A stretch of 64,000 bases of DNA, from NCBI RefSeq assembly GCF_000372725.1, contig NW_005200011.1:73852-137851 (forward strand), in the 5' to 3' direction. Both the position numbers and the translations under genes were made by a program. Positions 51,876-62,798 of this stretch are shown here, in pieces. The notes under the pieces are model-generated. The model saw only the letters and a list, made by a program, of their open reading frames with translations. It made no database searches and had not been told where the DNA came from. Source of the stretch: Emiliania huxleyi CCMP1516 (lineage: Eukaryota > Haptophyta > Isochrysidales > Noelaerhabdaceae). Numbering within the stretch: position 1 is the stretch's first letter; every line of letters starts with the position of its first letter.

Positions 51876-52803
51876 GAGAGGGCGGCGGAGAGGGCGGCGG
51901 CGAGGGTGGCGGCGAGGGCGGCGGCGAGGGCGGCGGCGAGGGCGGCGGAGAGGGCGGCGGAGAGGGCGGCGGAGAGGGCGGCGGAGAGGGCGGCGGAGAG
52001 GGCGGCGGAGATGGGGGCGGCGAGGGCGGCGGCGAGGGCGGCGGCGAGGGCGGCGGAGAGGGCGGCGGCGAGGGCGGCGGCAGCGGCGTCGGCGGCGGCG
52101 GTGAGGGGGATAGCGGCGGAGGCGATGCGCCCTGTGCCGACGGGCCGCACTCGGAGCAGCCGTTGCAGCCCCCCCAGGTGCACTTGTTATCCCAGTCTTG
52201 CGTCTTGTCCTCACAGAATGGCTTGCACACCGGCGCGGGGGAACACTCGGTGCAGCCGTTGCACCCCCCCCAGGTGCACTTGTTATCCCAGTCTTGCGTC
52301 TTGTCTTCACAAAACGGCTTGCACACCGGTGCACGGAGAGAGCACTCGGTGCAGCCCTTGCAGCCCTCCCAGGTGCACTTGTCATCCCATGCCTGCGTCT
52401 TGTCCTCACAAAACGGCTTGCACGCCGGCGCGGGAGAGCACTCGGTGCAGCCCTTGCAGCCCTCCCAGGTGCACTTGTCATCCCATGCCTGCGTCTTGTC
52501 CTCACAAAACGGCTTGCACTCGGACTCGGCGCCGCACTCGGTGCAGCCGCCGCAGCCGGCCCAGCTGCACCGGGCGTCCCAGGGTTGCGTCTTTGCTTCA
52601 CAGAAGCCCTGGCATTGTGGCGGGCTTGCAGGCGGTGGTTGGACGTAGCATTCGCTGCAACTGTCGCAGCCATTCCAGGTGCAGAGCGACTCCCACGGCT
52701 CGGTCTTCTTCTCGCAGAAGGGATTGCACGCGCCATCCACCCCTCCAACGAGCTGCAGCAAAGCAAGGAGGGGCGCTGCCCGTGCGGCTCTCCTGCCCGG
52801 CAT
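51078..52803 (-). CDS. Secreted Cys-repeat protein with (SPPP)n stalk
   Basis: ATG at 52803 opens a signal peptide (MPGRRAARAAPLLALLQL...GVDGA). Six Cys-rich repeats of about 31-34 residues follow, patterned CKPFCEDKTQAWDDKC then TWEGCKGCTEC. A long PPSPPPSPPPS rod (52100-51480) comes next, and then a C-terminal part with RRHIRLHRIECTPW. A last exon (acceptor TTAG before 51252) codes EDTTIGNIVDTVEARPERF and ends EIELLQQCVMPR at 51078. An extracellular wall or scale protein is inferred; the repeat is not assigned to a named family. The non-LTR retrotransposon is inserted 72 bp upstream of the start codon, so expression may be affected. The boundary before the last exon is approximate. Confidence 0.75.
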
Positions 52804-52883
52804 CGGACAGCGACCGACGAGAACACGGTCGTCGGTCCGACTCCAAAAACGTCAAGAGCCACAACCGAAGACCGGACATTTAG

Positions 52884-55800
52884 AGAGACCTGTCGTCCTG
52901 CCAACACGCCCTCGATCTGTTCCGTCCCGAGACCGTCATCTCTTACGACATTCTTTACGACATATCTCACATCATCGTCAACCCGTACACCGCTCAACTC
53001 TGCGTCGCCGCCTTCAGCTCCAGACCAGCCATCACCCTCGCCACGTTACTACCTGGGGTCTGGGCCGCCGGCAACGGGAAGAAGAAGAAGGAGCCGCCCG
53101 TCTATGCTCTTTACATCCCTCGACTCGGACGCGGCATCTTCAGCTGCTGGGATCTCTGCGCTGCACATGGGGCAATCGGCGGCAGCGGAGCGATCCACAA
53201 AAAGTACGGTGAAGACAATGGGGGCGTCCCGGCAGCGCTTCAACACATCAACCTACACGTGCCGCTCCCTGCCGGCTTCCCGATTGCACTTGACCACTGG
53301 TACCCCTTCAACGGCGATCCCGTGCCAGCGACCGAAGCGGCGGCCGCCAACCCCACCCTCCTCACGCCCGGTGCCCTCGGTACCGCCACCGCCGACGCCA
53401 CCGCCACCGCCACCGCAGCCGCCACCGCAGCCGCAGCCACGCCCCCCACCGCGCCTCCCTCCGCTGACACCGCGCCCCCGCCAGCCAACCCGAGCCCAAC
53501 TCCCGCGCACGGCACAGCCGGCCCCAGCTGCAGCTCCGACAACGGCCCGACCTCGGTTGCCGGCTCCTCCTCCGACGGCGACTGCACACTCCCCCCCAAG
53601 AAGCGGAAGATCTCGCCGGGAGGATGTGCGCCGCGCTTCGGCTGCAACTTCTACGGAGGCGCCTTCCCGGGCCTCGCCCTCGCCACCGCCGCGCTCACGT
53701 CGAGCGCCGCCACCACCCGCGCAGTCGCCCAGCCCCTCGCCCGACTGCAACTCGACAGCGCCGATACCCACTTGGATTCCGTCGCGACGGCAGCCTCGCC
53801 TACGCAGGCAGGCGCCCTCGCACGCCCCGAGTACATGCCCGCGCAGGGCGGCGCTTTCCCAGGCCCGTGGCACATCTTCAGCGTCACCATCTACGCCACG
53901 CCTGGAACCACCAACACCCGCACCCGGTCCGACCGCTCCGACGACGAATCAGAGTCAGGCAACAACGACAGTCGCCACGGCGGGCCAGGCGACCCACGAC
54001 GGGGTTCGAAGGAGCCTCGCCTCCACTAAAACAGCTGCTGCGCTGCTCCGGACGCGGCAGACACCCGCCGGAAGCGGGCGGTGCCCACGGTGCCCACCTC
54101 CGTCGACGAGGCAACCAGGGCGCTCATCACCGCCACGTCCGAGGAGGAACAGCTCGAGGCCGGCCTGGTTCTGCGCTGCCTGGAGGACGGACACGACCCA
54201 AGCCTCCGAGCCGCCGGCACCGCCGCCCCACCGCCCACACTGCCGCCGCCACCGCCACCAGTGCTATCCCCCGGCACCGTCTACCTCAACGACGCACCGC
54301 CCGCGTTGCCGCCTGCACCCGCCGAGTCGCCAAAGTCTCCAACCGAGCTCGCCGCCGCTGCACCACCACCGCCGTCACCCGTGCAGTACGAAGCCACCGA
54401 ACGCAGCGGCACTGGACAAGAGGCCACCGTCGGCAGCGTGCCACCCGGCTGCCTCGAAGCTCTCTCAAACCAGCCCGCCGGCGCCTCGATGCCGCCCGAG
54501 TGCCTCGCCGCCGCCGCCACCCCGCCGCCGCCGCCTCCAGACGGAAACGCTATGGAACTCGACCACCTCGACACGCCCTCCCTGCCTCCCTCGCCACCGC
54601 ACCCAGACGACCGCGTGCCAGGCAGCGACGAAGACGATGATGACGACGACGACGACGGCAGCGAACCGCCCGAGCAGCGACCAGCAGACCAGGCCGCCCT
54701 CGCCGCCGCCCTCGCCGAGGTTGCTCCCGCCCAACACCTCAGCTTTCTTCCCGACAGCGGAACGCTCGCCGCTCAAGCCGCCGCCCTCCGGATGCCTCCA
54801 GCCCCCGCCGGCCCCCCAATGCCGCCCACGCCGCCCCCCTTCCCCCCGCCCGCCGACGCCGCCACGCTCGCCGCCCTCGCCGCCGTGGCCGACACCGTCA
54901 CCGCCGCCGCCGCCGAAACCAACGAAGGAAAGTTCAAGTGCCTCGTTTGCGAACTCGACTTTGGAAATAACCAGAGCTCGGCGGCCCGACTTCTTCGACA
55001 CTTTACGGATAAGCACCCCAACGCGACCGACGCCGAATTGGCCTCCTCGGCGCTCACCAAGTGCGTGGCGTGCGACAAACTTGCGTGCGTCATCGTCACG
55101 GGAGGCAACCAACGGAGCAACCTCTTCAATCATTACGTCAGCAACAAGAAGCAGCACCAACACCAACAACGCGCGGGCGCCGGACACACCCCGACCGCCG
55201 ACTGCAACGCCGCCGCCGCTTGGGTCCGTGAGCACGCCCCTCCCCGGTCCCCCGGCTCGTACGTCACCCACGCCGTCGGCACCGACTCCGCCGCCAGCCG
55301 GATCCAGCAGGCCCGCCACCCCGACGACGTCCCCGGCGCCGCCCGCATACAGAGAGCAGCGGTCGCCGCGTTACACAACGCGTGCGGCAACCCCTCGGCC
55401 GCCATCGACCCTCTCAAACTCAACACGACTCCGGCCGCCGACTTTAACCTGTGCTTCACCGACGGCATCTCGCTCGAGGCCTTCAAACGATTGCAACTGC
55501 ATCACCAGGAGTTCCCTGCGAGTGAGGAGTACCGAGACCTGTGCCGGGCACCAATCCTCTTTGGCATGGAGGCGTTTGCCAGCACGCCGCGGAAGCCGGG
55601 CACCCTCGATGGTGCACGTGGAGCCTGCTACGCCGTCGTGTCCGCCGTGCTCATCACCTGCCGTCCCGTCGGCACGCAGAAGTACACGTACGACCAGATG
55701 GTGCAACGGGCCGCCGCCTGTGCTTCGTCCCCCGACGGTTTCATGGCTTTGTTTCGCGAGCTCGTCCTCTCCGCCTCCGCTCCCCCCGCACGGCCCGAAC

Positions 55801-58800
55801 AAGAGGGAGACCGGCCCGTCTCCGACCCCAACCGGACGCAGACGCTGGAGGAACAGACCAGGTCCGCTTTCTACTGGGCGAACCGACGCGAGTGGAAGAA
55901 GGCATGGAACTGCTTCAACTCGCTCAAACCTGCAGACGGCCGGAGCCGAAAGGTCGTCGACGAATTCATCAACAAAACTCCGCAGGCCAAGGCACCACCC
56001 GAACATGCGATGCGCGACGAACCCGGATATGAGGCGGGCAAGTACAAGATCAAGCCAGAGATCTTTGCCAGGTTCGTTCGCAGCTGCAACGTCACCAGAG
56101 CTGGAGGCCCTAACACGTCGACTACGACTTTGTGCGCATCATCACCGACAGCGAACGTGGCTCCAAGTGCCTCCTTAACTACTTCACCGCATTCTCGTGG
56201 GGCGTCGAACACCCTCGGCTACAGCAGCTCGACGCCGACCTCAAAGCCTTGTGCCTCGTCAAGGAAGACGGCTCCCTCCGCCCCCTCGGCATGTGCAGCA
56301 TCATGCCGCGGTCGGCTGAGCGCTGCATACACATGCAAGAGTGCCCCTGGATGGAGCAGTACCTCACCTCGCCGCTGAGGATCGTTACGCCCGAGATGTG
56401 GCCATCGCCAACGCCGCCGCCGCCCTCACCGCCGCCGAGCATACCCTCAAAACCACCGTCGACCGCGTCCGGGCCGGAGGCGGCACCGACAGCGACATCA
56501 CAGCGGCCAGAGACGCCCTCGACGCCGCCTACCGAGCCGACGCAGCTGCACGGCAACCAGTCAACTTCCCAGTCAACTATGGGTATTCGAAGAATGGAAC
56601 CCATCTCGTGTGCCACACAGTCACTTCGTGGCACACCCTGCGACCTGGGAATGCGTCAATCAAGTCAGACAAGCGTAACTTCTTCAACCTCACGGGACAG
56701 CCCCTGGACGCAGACGGCAACCCAGACCCGAGCGGGTGCGGCAGGACTGTCTGTTTTGAGTGGGCGCGCAGGCGCAATCCGGCAATCATCCCGGCGATGC
56801 GGTTGGTGTTTGGTCGACGCAGCTTCCTCCGTCTGTGCAGCGCGGACGGACCGCTCCAGGACCCTCGGGCGGCCGGACCGAGCGACGCCGACGCACCGTG
56901 GGACCCGCTCAGCCTGGAGCCGCCCGGCGAGGACGCCGACGGCTACATCCGGTCGTGCTGCGGCGGCGCCCAAGGGCGCGCCTTCTCAGGGATGTGCACC
57001 ACCGGAGTCAAACACGAGATCGACAACATTGTGCAAAAGAAGAACCCGACTACCCGCTTCGTTTCGTTCATCGACGACATGGTTCAAAACGACACCGTGG
57101 CAGAGGCCGTCAAGTCTTACTGCGGAGAGGGCGGGACACTCGAGGTGCAAAAAGATGTCGCTGGCAACCTCGACAACGAGGAGAAGTGCATCATCTACTC
57201 TCCGAGCGGCGACCTCGACTGCGTACCCCCCTTCATGGTCGGCTCGCCGCACCACCGAGACGAGGACGGGAACCTCACCGGACGCGAGGCCTGCTTCAAA
57301 ATCGTCGGAACCTACCTCGGCGACACAGAGGCTGCCTCGGAGGCGATTGGCAAACGCCTCGCCAAAAACCTCCGTCCGCTCGACTTCATCGACACGCTCG
57401 AATGCACCGAGGGCATTCAGAACGTTGGACACCTCAAGTACAACCTCATCACCCGTCAGGCCTGCCCAAAGACGAAGTACATCTGCTCCGTCACGCCACC
57501 AGAGATCAGCGAGGGCCCGGCCATCGACGGGAGCAACCGGATCCGCAAATCGTGGGAACTACTCACGGAGGCAGAGGATACTCCTGCCAAATACAAAGAC
57601 CTGGGTTGGAGGCAGGCCATGCTCCCTACCATCACGGGAGGCTCCGGCGTCGACACGGGCGTCACATCAGTCGGCGTGCCCAACGACACGGGTGGGGGCC
57701 GCACGGGCGTGCGCGGCCCCGCCGAGGCCTACTACATCTCCCTCCTCAAATGCTGGTCAAAGCTTGTGGCCTGCAGCCCGGACCTTGCCGAAGCCGAGCG
57801 CTCCGGCGGGTACGGTGCACGAGACGCCGCCGTCAACTCGTACAGAGCCGCGCTCTCGAGGCGAGACGAGGTGGCCTCCATCCGAGCCGCGCGCGACGAC
57901 AACATCTACTACACCTTGCGCGGCGGCAAGATCTCTGAGTTCTACCCCAAGGGCGTCAGCCTCCCCACTTCTGAGTCTCTTCCAACACCGGAGTCAGTCA
58001 TCGATGGCACTTGCAAATCAGGAAGCCCGTACGCGCGGGCGCTTGCTGCCATCGAGACTATCTGGAACTGGTTCGATCTGCAGAAGGAGTGGCGCGCCCT
58101 CGACGACTACACGGCAGCCAACTGGCAGCCCGGCGACACCAAAATACGTCTACGCGAGTCCATCCGCTACGTCTCAACTGCGCAGCCTTACGCGGGGCGG
58201 TGGCTCGACACAAAACTCGACGGCAGCAACGCCACATGCATTCCAGACGACATATTCATCGGCGAGCTTCAGCGCCGAAACGGCCTTCACCTCTCGCAGT
58301 GCCGCTCGACTGTCACGCGGGCACTCGAACTTGGGGACACAGTCGGTGGTGCAAAGGACTACCATGGCGACTGGTTCCTCAACAACGCCGCCCGGCGGCG
58401 CCCACACGACGGCGTACTTCGCGCCTGGTACGATTGTGTCCACGCCGTCTCCGTCTCCCGGCCCGTTATGGGAGATGCCGAAAAACCAGAACTCACCAAA
58501 CAGTTCAACGAGGGCTACAAAACCGACCTGGCTGAGCCGGGCGAGGCTCCCGGGGGCAAAGACGAGATCAGTGAGGTCAAACTTTGGACCCCCCTCCGGA
58601 GTGGCTTGCCCGTTGGGGTCGGCCGCGCCGTCACCGGAGGCAACCCCGGCTCCGTTGGAGACAAGTTCGCCTTCGGCAACACCGAAGAGCGCGCCCGCCT
58701 TGCAAACATGGGCTGCAAGCAACGCGGGTTCCGTGGTCAACGGGCGTTCGACCACACCACCGGCCAAGGCTACGTCAAGTCACAGCGTGGCCACTACCAT

Positions 58801-59073
58801 GATGGGATCTTCACCAAACGCAACAAGTTCAACCTGCTTCTCCACGAGACATTCGGCGGCGGCTTCTCGCCGCCAGCAGTTGCAAAGATCAACCGCCTTG
58901 CGCGCAAGGCTCAACGCTCGGGCGTTGACCGCACCGCGTACCCTCCCCACTCCCGCCTCTCATTTGTGTCACACCACGCGGAACGCATCTCCATCGCTTC
59001 GGTGAAGGGGGTAAACCGTGCCATCCTCGATCGCCGTGCAAAGCTCGCTTCCGAGCTCTCACGCCGCGCGTAG
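52884..59073 (+). pseudogene. Retrotransposon polyprotein, one stop and two frameshifts
   Basis: One frame runs from 52884 to about 56110, broken by a single TAA at 54027. It shifts near 56105-56130 and again near 56385-56400, then runs to the stop at 59071-59073. Order: an unknown N-terminus (DLFRPETVISYDILYDISH), a nuclear-localisation-like PPKKRKI, a Pro-rich linker, zinc fingers (CLVCELDF ... RHFTDKH from 54936; KCVACDKL from 55061), then RT. RT motif A-like SDKRNFFN is at 56665, motif B-like GGAQGRAFSGM near 56962, and the catalytic box FIDD at 57067-57078. The C-terminal nuclease-like pair is TDL (58521) with SEVKLW (58570). Long intact stretches imply recent decay or sequence errors. 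Zinc-finger, RT and nuclease roles are from family knowledge. Confidence 0.85.
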
Positions 59074-59140
59074 GGCCCTTAGGGGCCTAGAGAACACAAC
59101 CCCCCTCTCTCTTTTCTCCCAGTAAGCTATAAGTACGTAC
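52884..59140 (+). mobile_element. Non-LTR retrotransposon with PD-(D/E)XK-like endonuclease
   Basis: 6257 bp between perfect 9-bp target duplications GACATTTAG (52875-52883 and 59141-59149). The 3' tail after the stop (59074-59140) is not poly(A) but ends CTCCCAGTAAGCTATAAGTA followed by CGTAC; the same tail recurs in three short truncated copies. The coding frame is open from the first base with no ATG, which suggests 5' truncation. The order zinc fingers, RT, C-terminal restriction-like endonuclease is that of the R2/CRE/NeSL-type early-branching non-LTR groups. There is no LTR, no apurinic endonuclease domain and no RNase H that I can see. Confidence 0.9.
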
Positions 59141-59264
59141 GACATTTAGGCCACCGCTCTTTATACTCGTTTATTCACGAGGCGACCCCAGGGAACTAGG
59201 GCGTGCTGTGAATAAACAGCGAAGAAGACGCCTGCATTTAGGCGCCCTTATGGGATGAACTGTA

Positions 59265-59307
59265 TACGTACTTTTAGCTTACTGGGACAAAAGGGAGAGC
59301 GGGTTGT
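59265..59307 (-). mobile_element. 43-bp tail copy of the non-LTR element
   Basis: On the minus strand it reads ACAACCCGCTCTCCC... to AGTAAGCTAAAAGTACGTA, the extreme 3' end of the element, flanked by GAACTGTA at 59257-59264 and 59308-59315. Confidence 0.9.
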
Positions 59308-59318
59308 GAACTGTATCG

Positions 59319-59445
59319 TCGTCGTCTCTAGCCAGTCACTCAAACTCTCAGAGATGGGCTAAAGAGGATCCGGAGCGCGGTCAGTAAGACTCTGGGGCTC
59401 TCTCCGAAGGGAGCGTAGCGTGCGCGGAGGGAGCTCAGAGTTTCC
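59319..59445 (+). repeat. Direct repeat A (partner 59759-59880)
   Basis: About 125 bp, CGTCGTCTCTAGCCAGTCAC through GGGAGCTCAGAGTTTCC. The two copies differ by a 4-base indel and a few substitutions and are 313 bp apart. They could be remnant terminal repeats or a simple duplication. Confidence 0.9.
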
Positions 59446-59758
59446 CCGTTCTCTGGAACCTCTTGGAGCGTGAGGAACTCGCAAGAGACGAGTGCGATTC
59501 GATCGGGCGGTAGATGTGAGGGATGGTGGTGGGTCGCTTTTGAGAACTGGTCGATTGGCGCCTGTCTGAGCAGGAGCCGACGCTATAGTCGGGAGCTGTG
59601 TCAGGAGCCTCGTCGCCGCGGAGGTCCCGCGCACAAAGCGGCGGGCTGCGGCGGGCGCGGGGTAAGGGTTCCCGCCCTCCTACACCGAGGCTCGACCCGC
59701 TTCTCCTCCAGTTCACTAGCACAAACTGAAGTTTGTTTAACATGAAATGTTCGTCGTC

Positions 59759-59880
59759 CGTCGTCTCTAGCCAGTCACTCAAACTCTCAGAGATGGGCTA
59801 AAGAGGATCCGGAGCGCGGTAAGACTCTGGGGCTCTCTCCGAATGGAGCGTAGCGTACGCGGAGGGAGCTCAGAGTTTCC
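59759..59880 (+). repeat. Direct repeat B (partner 59319-59445)
   Basis: Second copy of the 125-bp repeat described at 59319. Confidence 0.9.
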
Positions 59881-60469
59881 AATCGGAGCGATCTTTAGAT
59901 ACTCGCACAACATGCCGGTCCCGGTCGGGTTGGCTCGAGGGTCACTCCGCACACGCTCGCCGCAGCTGTGAATAAATTAGTATCTCGAAATACTAGAGAC
60001 ACCAAGCGCCCTCTCCCCGTCTAATCACTCCCCTCGCCGTCCGAGTGGCTGAGCTCGAGACGCTCAGGATTGGGTCGGAACACGAGAGCTCCTCCATGTC
60101 CACACTCCTGGTCGTCGTCATCCATGAACCATGATTAGCTTCGCCGGCGACACACTGTACCCGTTGACGAGCCGCTTGAGCGCGGCCAGAGCTTGTACAA
60201 AGCGACGGCAAGCAGGACCAGGCCCCTGCGACTGCGTACTGTAGATGCTCCACACATATGCTACCAGGTCACAGTAATGGTTCGGGACGTATTCACAGCA
60301 GTATGACGGGATCCCCTACCCCTGGAGTGTGAGTGTGGATTCTTTTCTCGGGGAAAGAATTCCAGGGCTGGATTTCCGCTTCGGGGGAGAATAAATCTCG
60401 CGGCGGGAGCAATCACAAGTGTCACAGAAAACGCAATCACAGTGCAATCTGAGGGAGGGAGGGTGTATG

Positions 60470-60605
60470 TAGAGGGTGTAGAGTGTAGAGCGCTGTAGAG
60501 CTGTAGAGATGTAGAGCGCTGTAGAGCGCTGTAGAGCTGTAGAGCTCTACACCCGCCGCGTGACGATGTGAGTCGCCTGTAGAGCGATGTAGAGGCGCTC
60601 TACAA
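60470..60605 (+). repeat. GTAGAGC-rich tract
   Basis: Repeated TGTAGAG / GCTGTAGA units, several forming the palindrome TGTAGAGCTCTACA. Confidence 0.85.
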
Positions 60606-60637
60606 CGTGAAATCTCTACAACAAGTACGTACAACAA

Positions 60638-60660
60638 GACTCCCAGTAAGCTAAAAGTAC
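60638..60660 (+). mobile_element. 23-bp tail copy of the non-LTR element
   Basis: GACTCCCAGTAAGCTAAAAG plus TAC, flanked by the 9-bp duplication GTACAACAA (60629-60637, 60661-60669). It is the shortest of the three tail insertions. Confidence 0.8.
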
Positions 60661-60721
60661 GTACAACAAACTCTAGAGCTCTACATCATACGCGGCGAAC
60701 GAGGCACGGTCGCTCTCCGAC

Positions 60722-61096
60722 ATGAGGCGCGTTGCACTTGCCAGTGCTGCCCTGGCCTTCTGTCTGCCCGCCCAATGGGTGGCAGGTGCCTCTGCTGCTG
60801 TGGCATGCCTCACGGCTGCGACTGGCCGGCGCCTCGGCGCGTCAGCTCGGCTCGGCGTAGCGATAGTGGCCAGCGCAACTCGCCTGGACTCAACGCTCAG
60901 CCAGGAGCTCCCGCACGCGACGAGTCATGGCGCATGCAACGCGTCTGAATGCTCGCCTCGCCTCGCGCAAATGCGACCGTCCTCGCAGCCGACAGTCCAC
61001 CGCCTGCTAAAGAAGCACAGCGACGAATGCGGCACCGGCGACGCCTGGCAGGCTGGTCATGACGCAGTCATAGGGTGTTGTGTGCCGTCAGAGTGA
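60722..61096 (+). CDS. Putative small secreted protein
   Basis: 124-codon ORF starting with a plausible signal peptide (MRRVALASAALAFCLPAQWV, then AGASA) and containing five Cys beyond the leader, ending CGTGDAWQAG and GCCVPSE. No family recognised. It may be a real small secreted protein or a chance ORF; composition is less skewed than typical shadows. Confidence 0.35.
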   Translation: MRRVALASAALAFCLPAQWVAGASAAVACLTAATGRRLGASARLGVAIVASATRLDSTLSQELPHATSHGACNASECSPRLAQMRPSSQPTVHRLLKKHSDECGTGDAWQAGHDAVIGCCVPSE

Positions 61097-61778
61097 CTCT
61101 CTGTGTGTCAGGGATAGTCAGGGCTGTCCATCAGAGCTCCAGTAAGCTCGGAGACACCCCATTAGCGCGGCTCGATCTCTTTGAGTCACTGCCTTCCCGG
61201 CGGTTTGGCTGTAGAGCCTCTACAACAAACTTGAGCACTTGAGCACTGGATAGGGTCGGTTCCGCATGGTACGGGACCCCTCGATCGTCTCGCCCTCCCT
61301 CACTGGTGTGTTCATTGGGGGGGGTCATAACAAACACGGTGCAGGATCGAGGTGCACGCTGCCGAAGCAGTGTCGTCCCCCCTCTCCCCGACGGCGATGG
61401 CGGTGTGACCGATCGAGCTACAAGAGGAGCTTGTTCAGCAGGATCCGGGATAGTCAGATGCACTACCTCACTGGGCCTGAGACCATCGTACGACAGCATC
61501 CCGTCACCGTCTCGGATTTATGTGGAGTCGAACCACTCCGGGATGGGCAAGCCCATCGGTTAATTGTCAAGATTCCTGTTGTGCAGGAGGGGAGGGGGCT
61601 CTCAATCAGCGCGGCGCGCGCCGCGTCGTCGAGGCCGGGTACCGAGGACCACTGCGCCGGCATGGCCGCCGCTTGGGCGTACGTGAGGGCGTCGGGCGTG
61701 CTGAACGCGTAGTCGGAGCCCATAACCCACTATAACCCACTACTACTCGAGAAAAAAAGAATTCTTCGACCCCTGGAC
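61097..61778. other. Intergenic
   Basis: No gene supportable. A perfect hairpin GATGGGCAAGCCCATC lies at 61543-61558. A TATAA-type sequence (CACTATAACCCACTA) lies about 50 bp upstream of the phosphatase start. Confidence 0.4.
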
Positions 61779-62645
61779 ATGGTGGTGCTACTCGCTACGG
61801 CGCTGCAAGAGCCGATGCTGCTCCTCGCTCAGACTGCCGCACGCGCCGCCGGCCGGCACATGATCTCGAGGCTCGGAGCGTGTGTCGAGGCAACCAAACT
61901 GGACAGCGCCGACCTCGTCACTGCCGTAGATGCCGAGTGCCAGGAGATCGTCGAGCGGCACATCCGGGAGCGCTACCCGACGCACGCGCTCTTGGGCGAG
62001 GAGAGCGTTGCACCCGGCATTGAGGCGGCGATGGACGCGCTGCGAGTGAGCAGCGCCGCCTCCGAGTATCTTTGGATCATCGATCCGGTCGACGGCACGA
62101 CCAATTTTGTCGCCGGACTGCCCCTCTGCGCGGTGTCGGTCGGTCTCACGCGGCGCGGCGAGCGGCTCGCGGGCGTGGTCTACGATCCGTTCCGCGACGA
62201 GCTCTTCAGCGCGTGGAGAGGCGAGGGCGCCACCCTCAACGGTGCGCCGATGCGGGCGAGCGGCTCAGCCTCCCTGAGCGAGGCTGTCCTCTGCGCCTGC
62301 GCGCCCCACAACCCGGCGGCGATGCGGCCGGCGCTGCGGTCCATCGAGGCGGTGATGCCCGTCGCCCGCTCGGTCCGCATCCTGGGGTCGGGCGTGCTCA
62401 ACTTTGCGTGGGTGGCGTGCGGGCGGCTCGATGCCTACTGGGAGCCCGAGCTGGCGCCCTGGGACTCGGCGGCGGGCACGCTGCTCGTCGAGGAGGCGGG
62501 CGGGTGCGTCAGCGACATGGACGGCTCGCCGTATCGCCTTCGCACGCGCGCGGTGCTCGGAAGCGCTCCCGGCGTGCACGTTGAGCTGCAGCGGCTGCTT
62601 GAGGGCGCGCTCGCGACGAGGAGCGAGGATCTGGAGGGGGCCTAG
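61779..62645 (+). CDS. Inositol monophosphatase family protein
   Basis: Mg2+-dependent phosphatase of the IMPase superfamily (inositol-1-phosphate, histidinol-phosphate or related substrates). Intronless, 288 residues. Motifs: SADLVTAVDAECQE, LGEES, the metal-binding signature WIIDPVDGTTNFVAGLP, and the C-terminal YWEPELAPWDSAAGTLL with VEEAGG. All metal ligands (Glu in GEES, Asp-x-Val-Asp-Gly-Thr, the last Asp in WDSAAG) are present. The ~20-residue hydrophobic N-terminus (MVVLLATALQEPMLLLAQTA) could be part of helix 1 or a weak leader. Convergent with the Rieske gene, 153 bp apart. Substrate cannot be told from sequence. Confidence 0.95.
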   Translation: MVVLLATALQEPMLLLAQTAARAAGRHMISRLGACVEATKLDSADLVTAVDAECQEIVERHIRERYPTHALLGEESVAPGIEAAMDALRVSSAASEYLWIIDPVDGTTNFVAGLPLCAVSVGLTRRGERLAGVVYDPFRDELFSAWRGEGATLNGAPMRASGSASLSEAVLCACAPHNPAAMRPALRSIEAVMPVARSVRILGSGVLNFAWVACGRLDAYWEPELAPWDSAAGTLLVEEAGGCVSDMDGSPYRLRTRAVLGSAPGVHVELQRLLEGALATRSEDLEGA

Positions 62646-62798
62646 AGATGTGAGAGCGGGAGGGAGCATGCATTGTAAATTCGCGGGGCGCGGCACCGGC
62701 AGTGCCCAAGCGAGTGCGCTGCGGCCTCGTAATAACGAAAACGCAAACACACACGCGGTCGAGGCCGCACAGTCCGGCTGAGTCCTGAGAGGAATGGG

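Larger units (their letters stand above)
59150..60721. other. Repeat-rich stretch without a gene
   Basis: It contains a hairpin (GTTTATTCAC at 59169, GTGAATAAAC at 59208), a reverse tail copy of the retrotransposon, a 125-bp direct repeat pair, and a GTAGAGC-rich tract. No gene seen. Confidence 0.5.

Noticed and set aside
52198..56178. 1326-codon plus-strand ORF
   Set aside because: Overlaps the Cys-repeat gene on the other strand and the retrotransposon in another frame; Pro/Ser/Thr/Arg composition and no motif. A GC-driven shadow.
61520..61600. tRNA-like T-loop (GGTTCGACTCCAC on the minus strand)
   Set aside because: No matching acceptor stem or anticodon arm; the neighbouring GATGGGC hairpin does not complete a cloverleaf.
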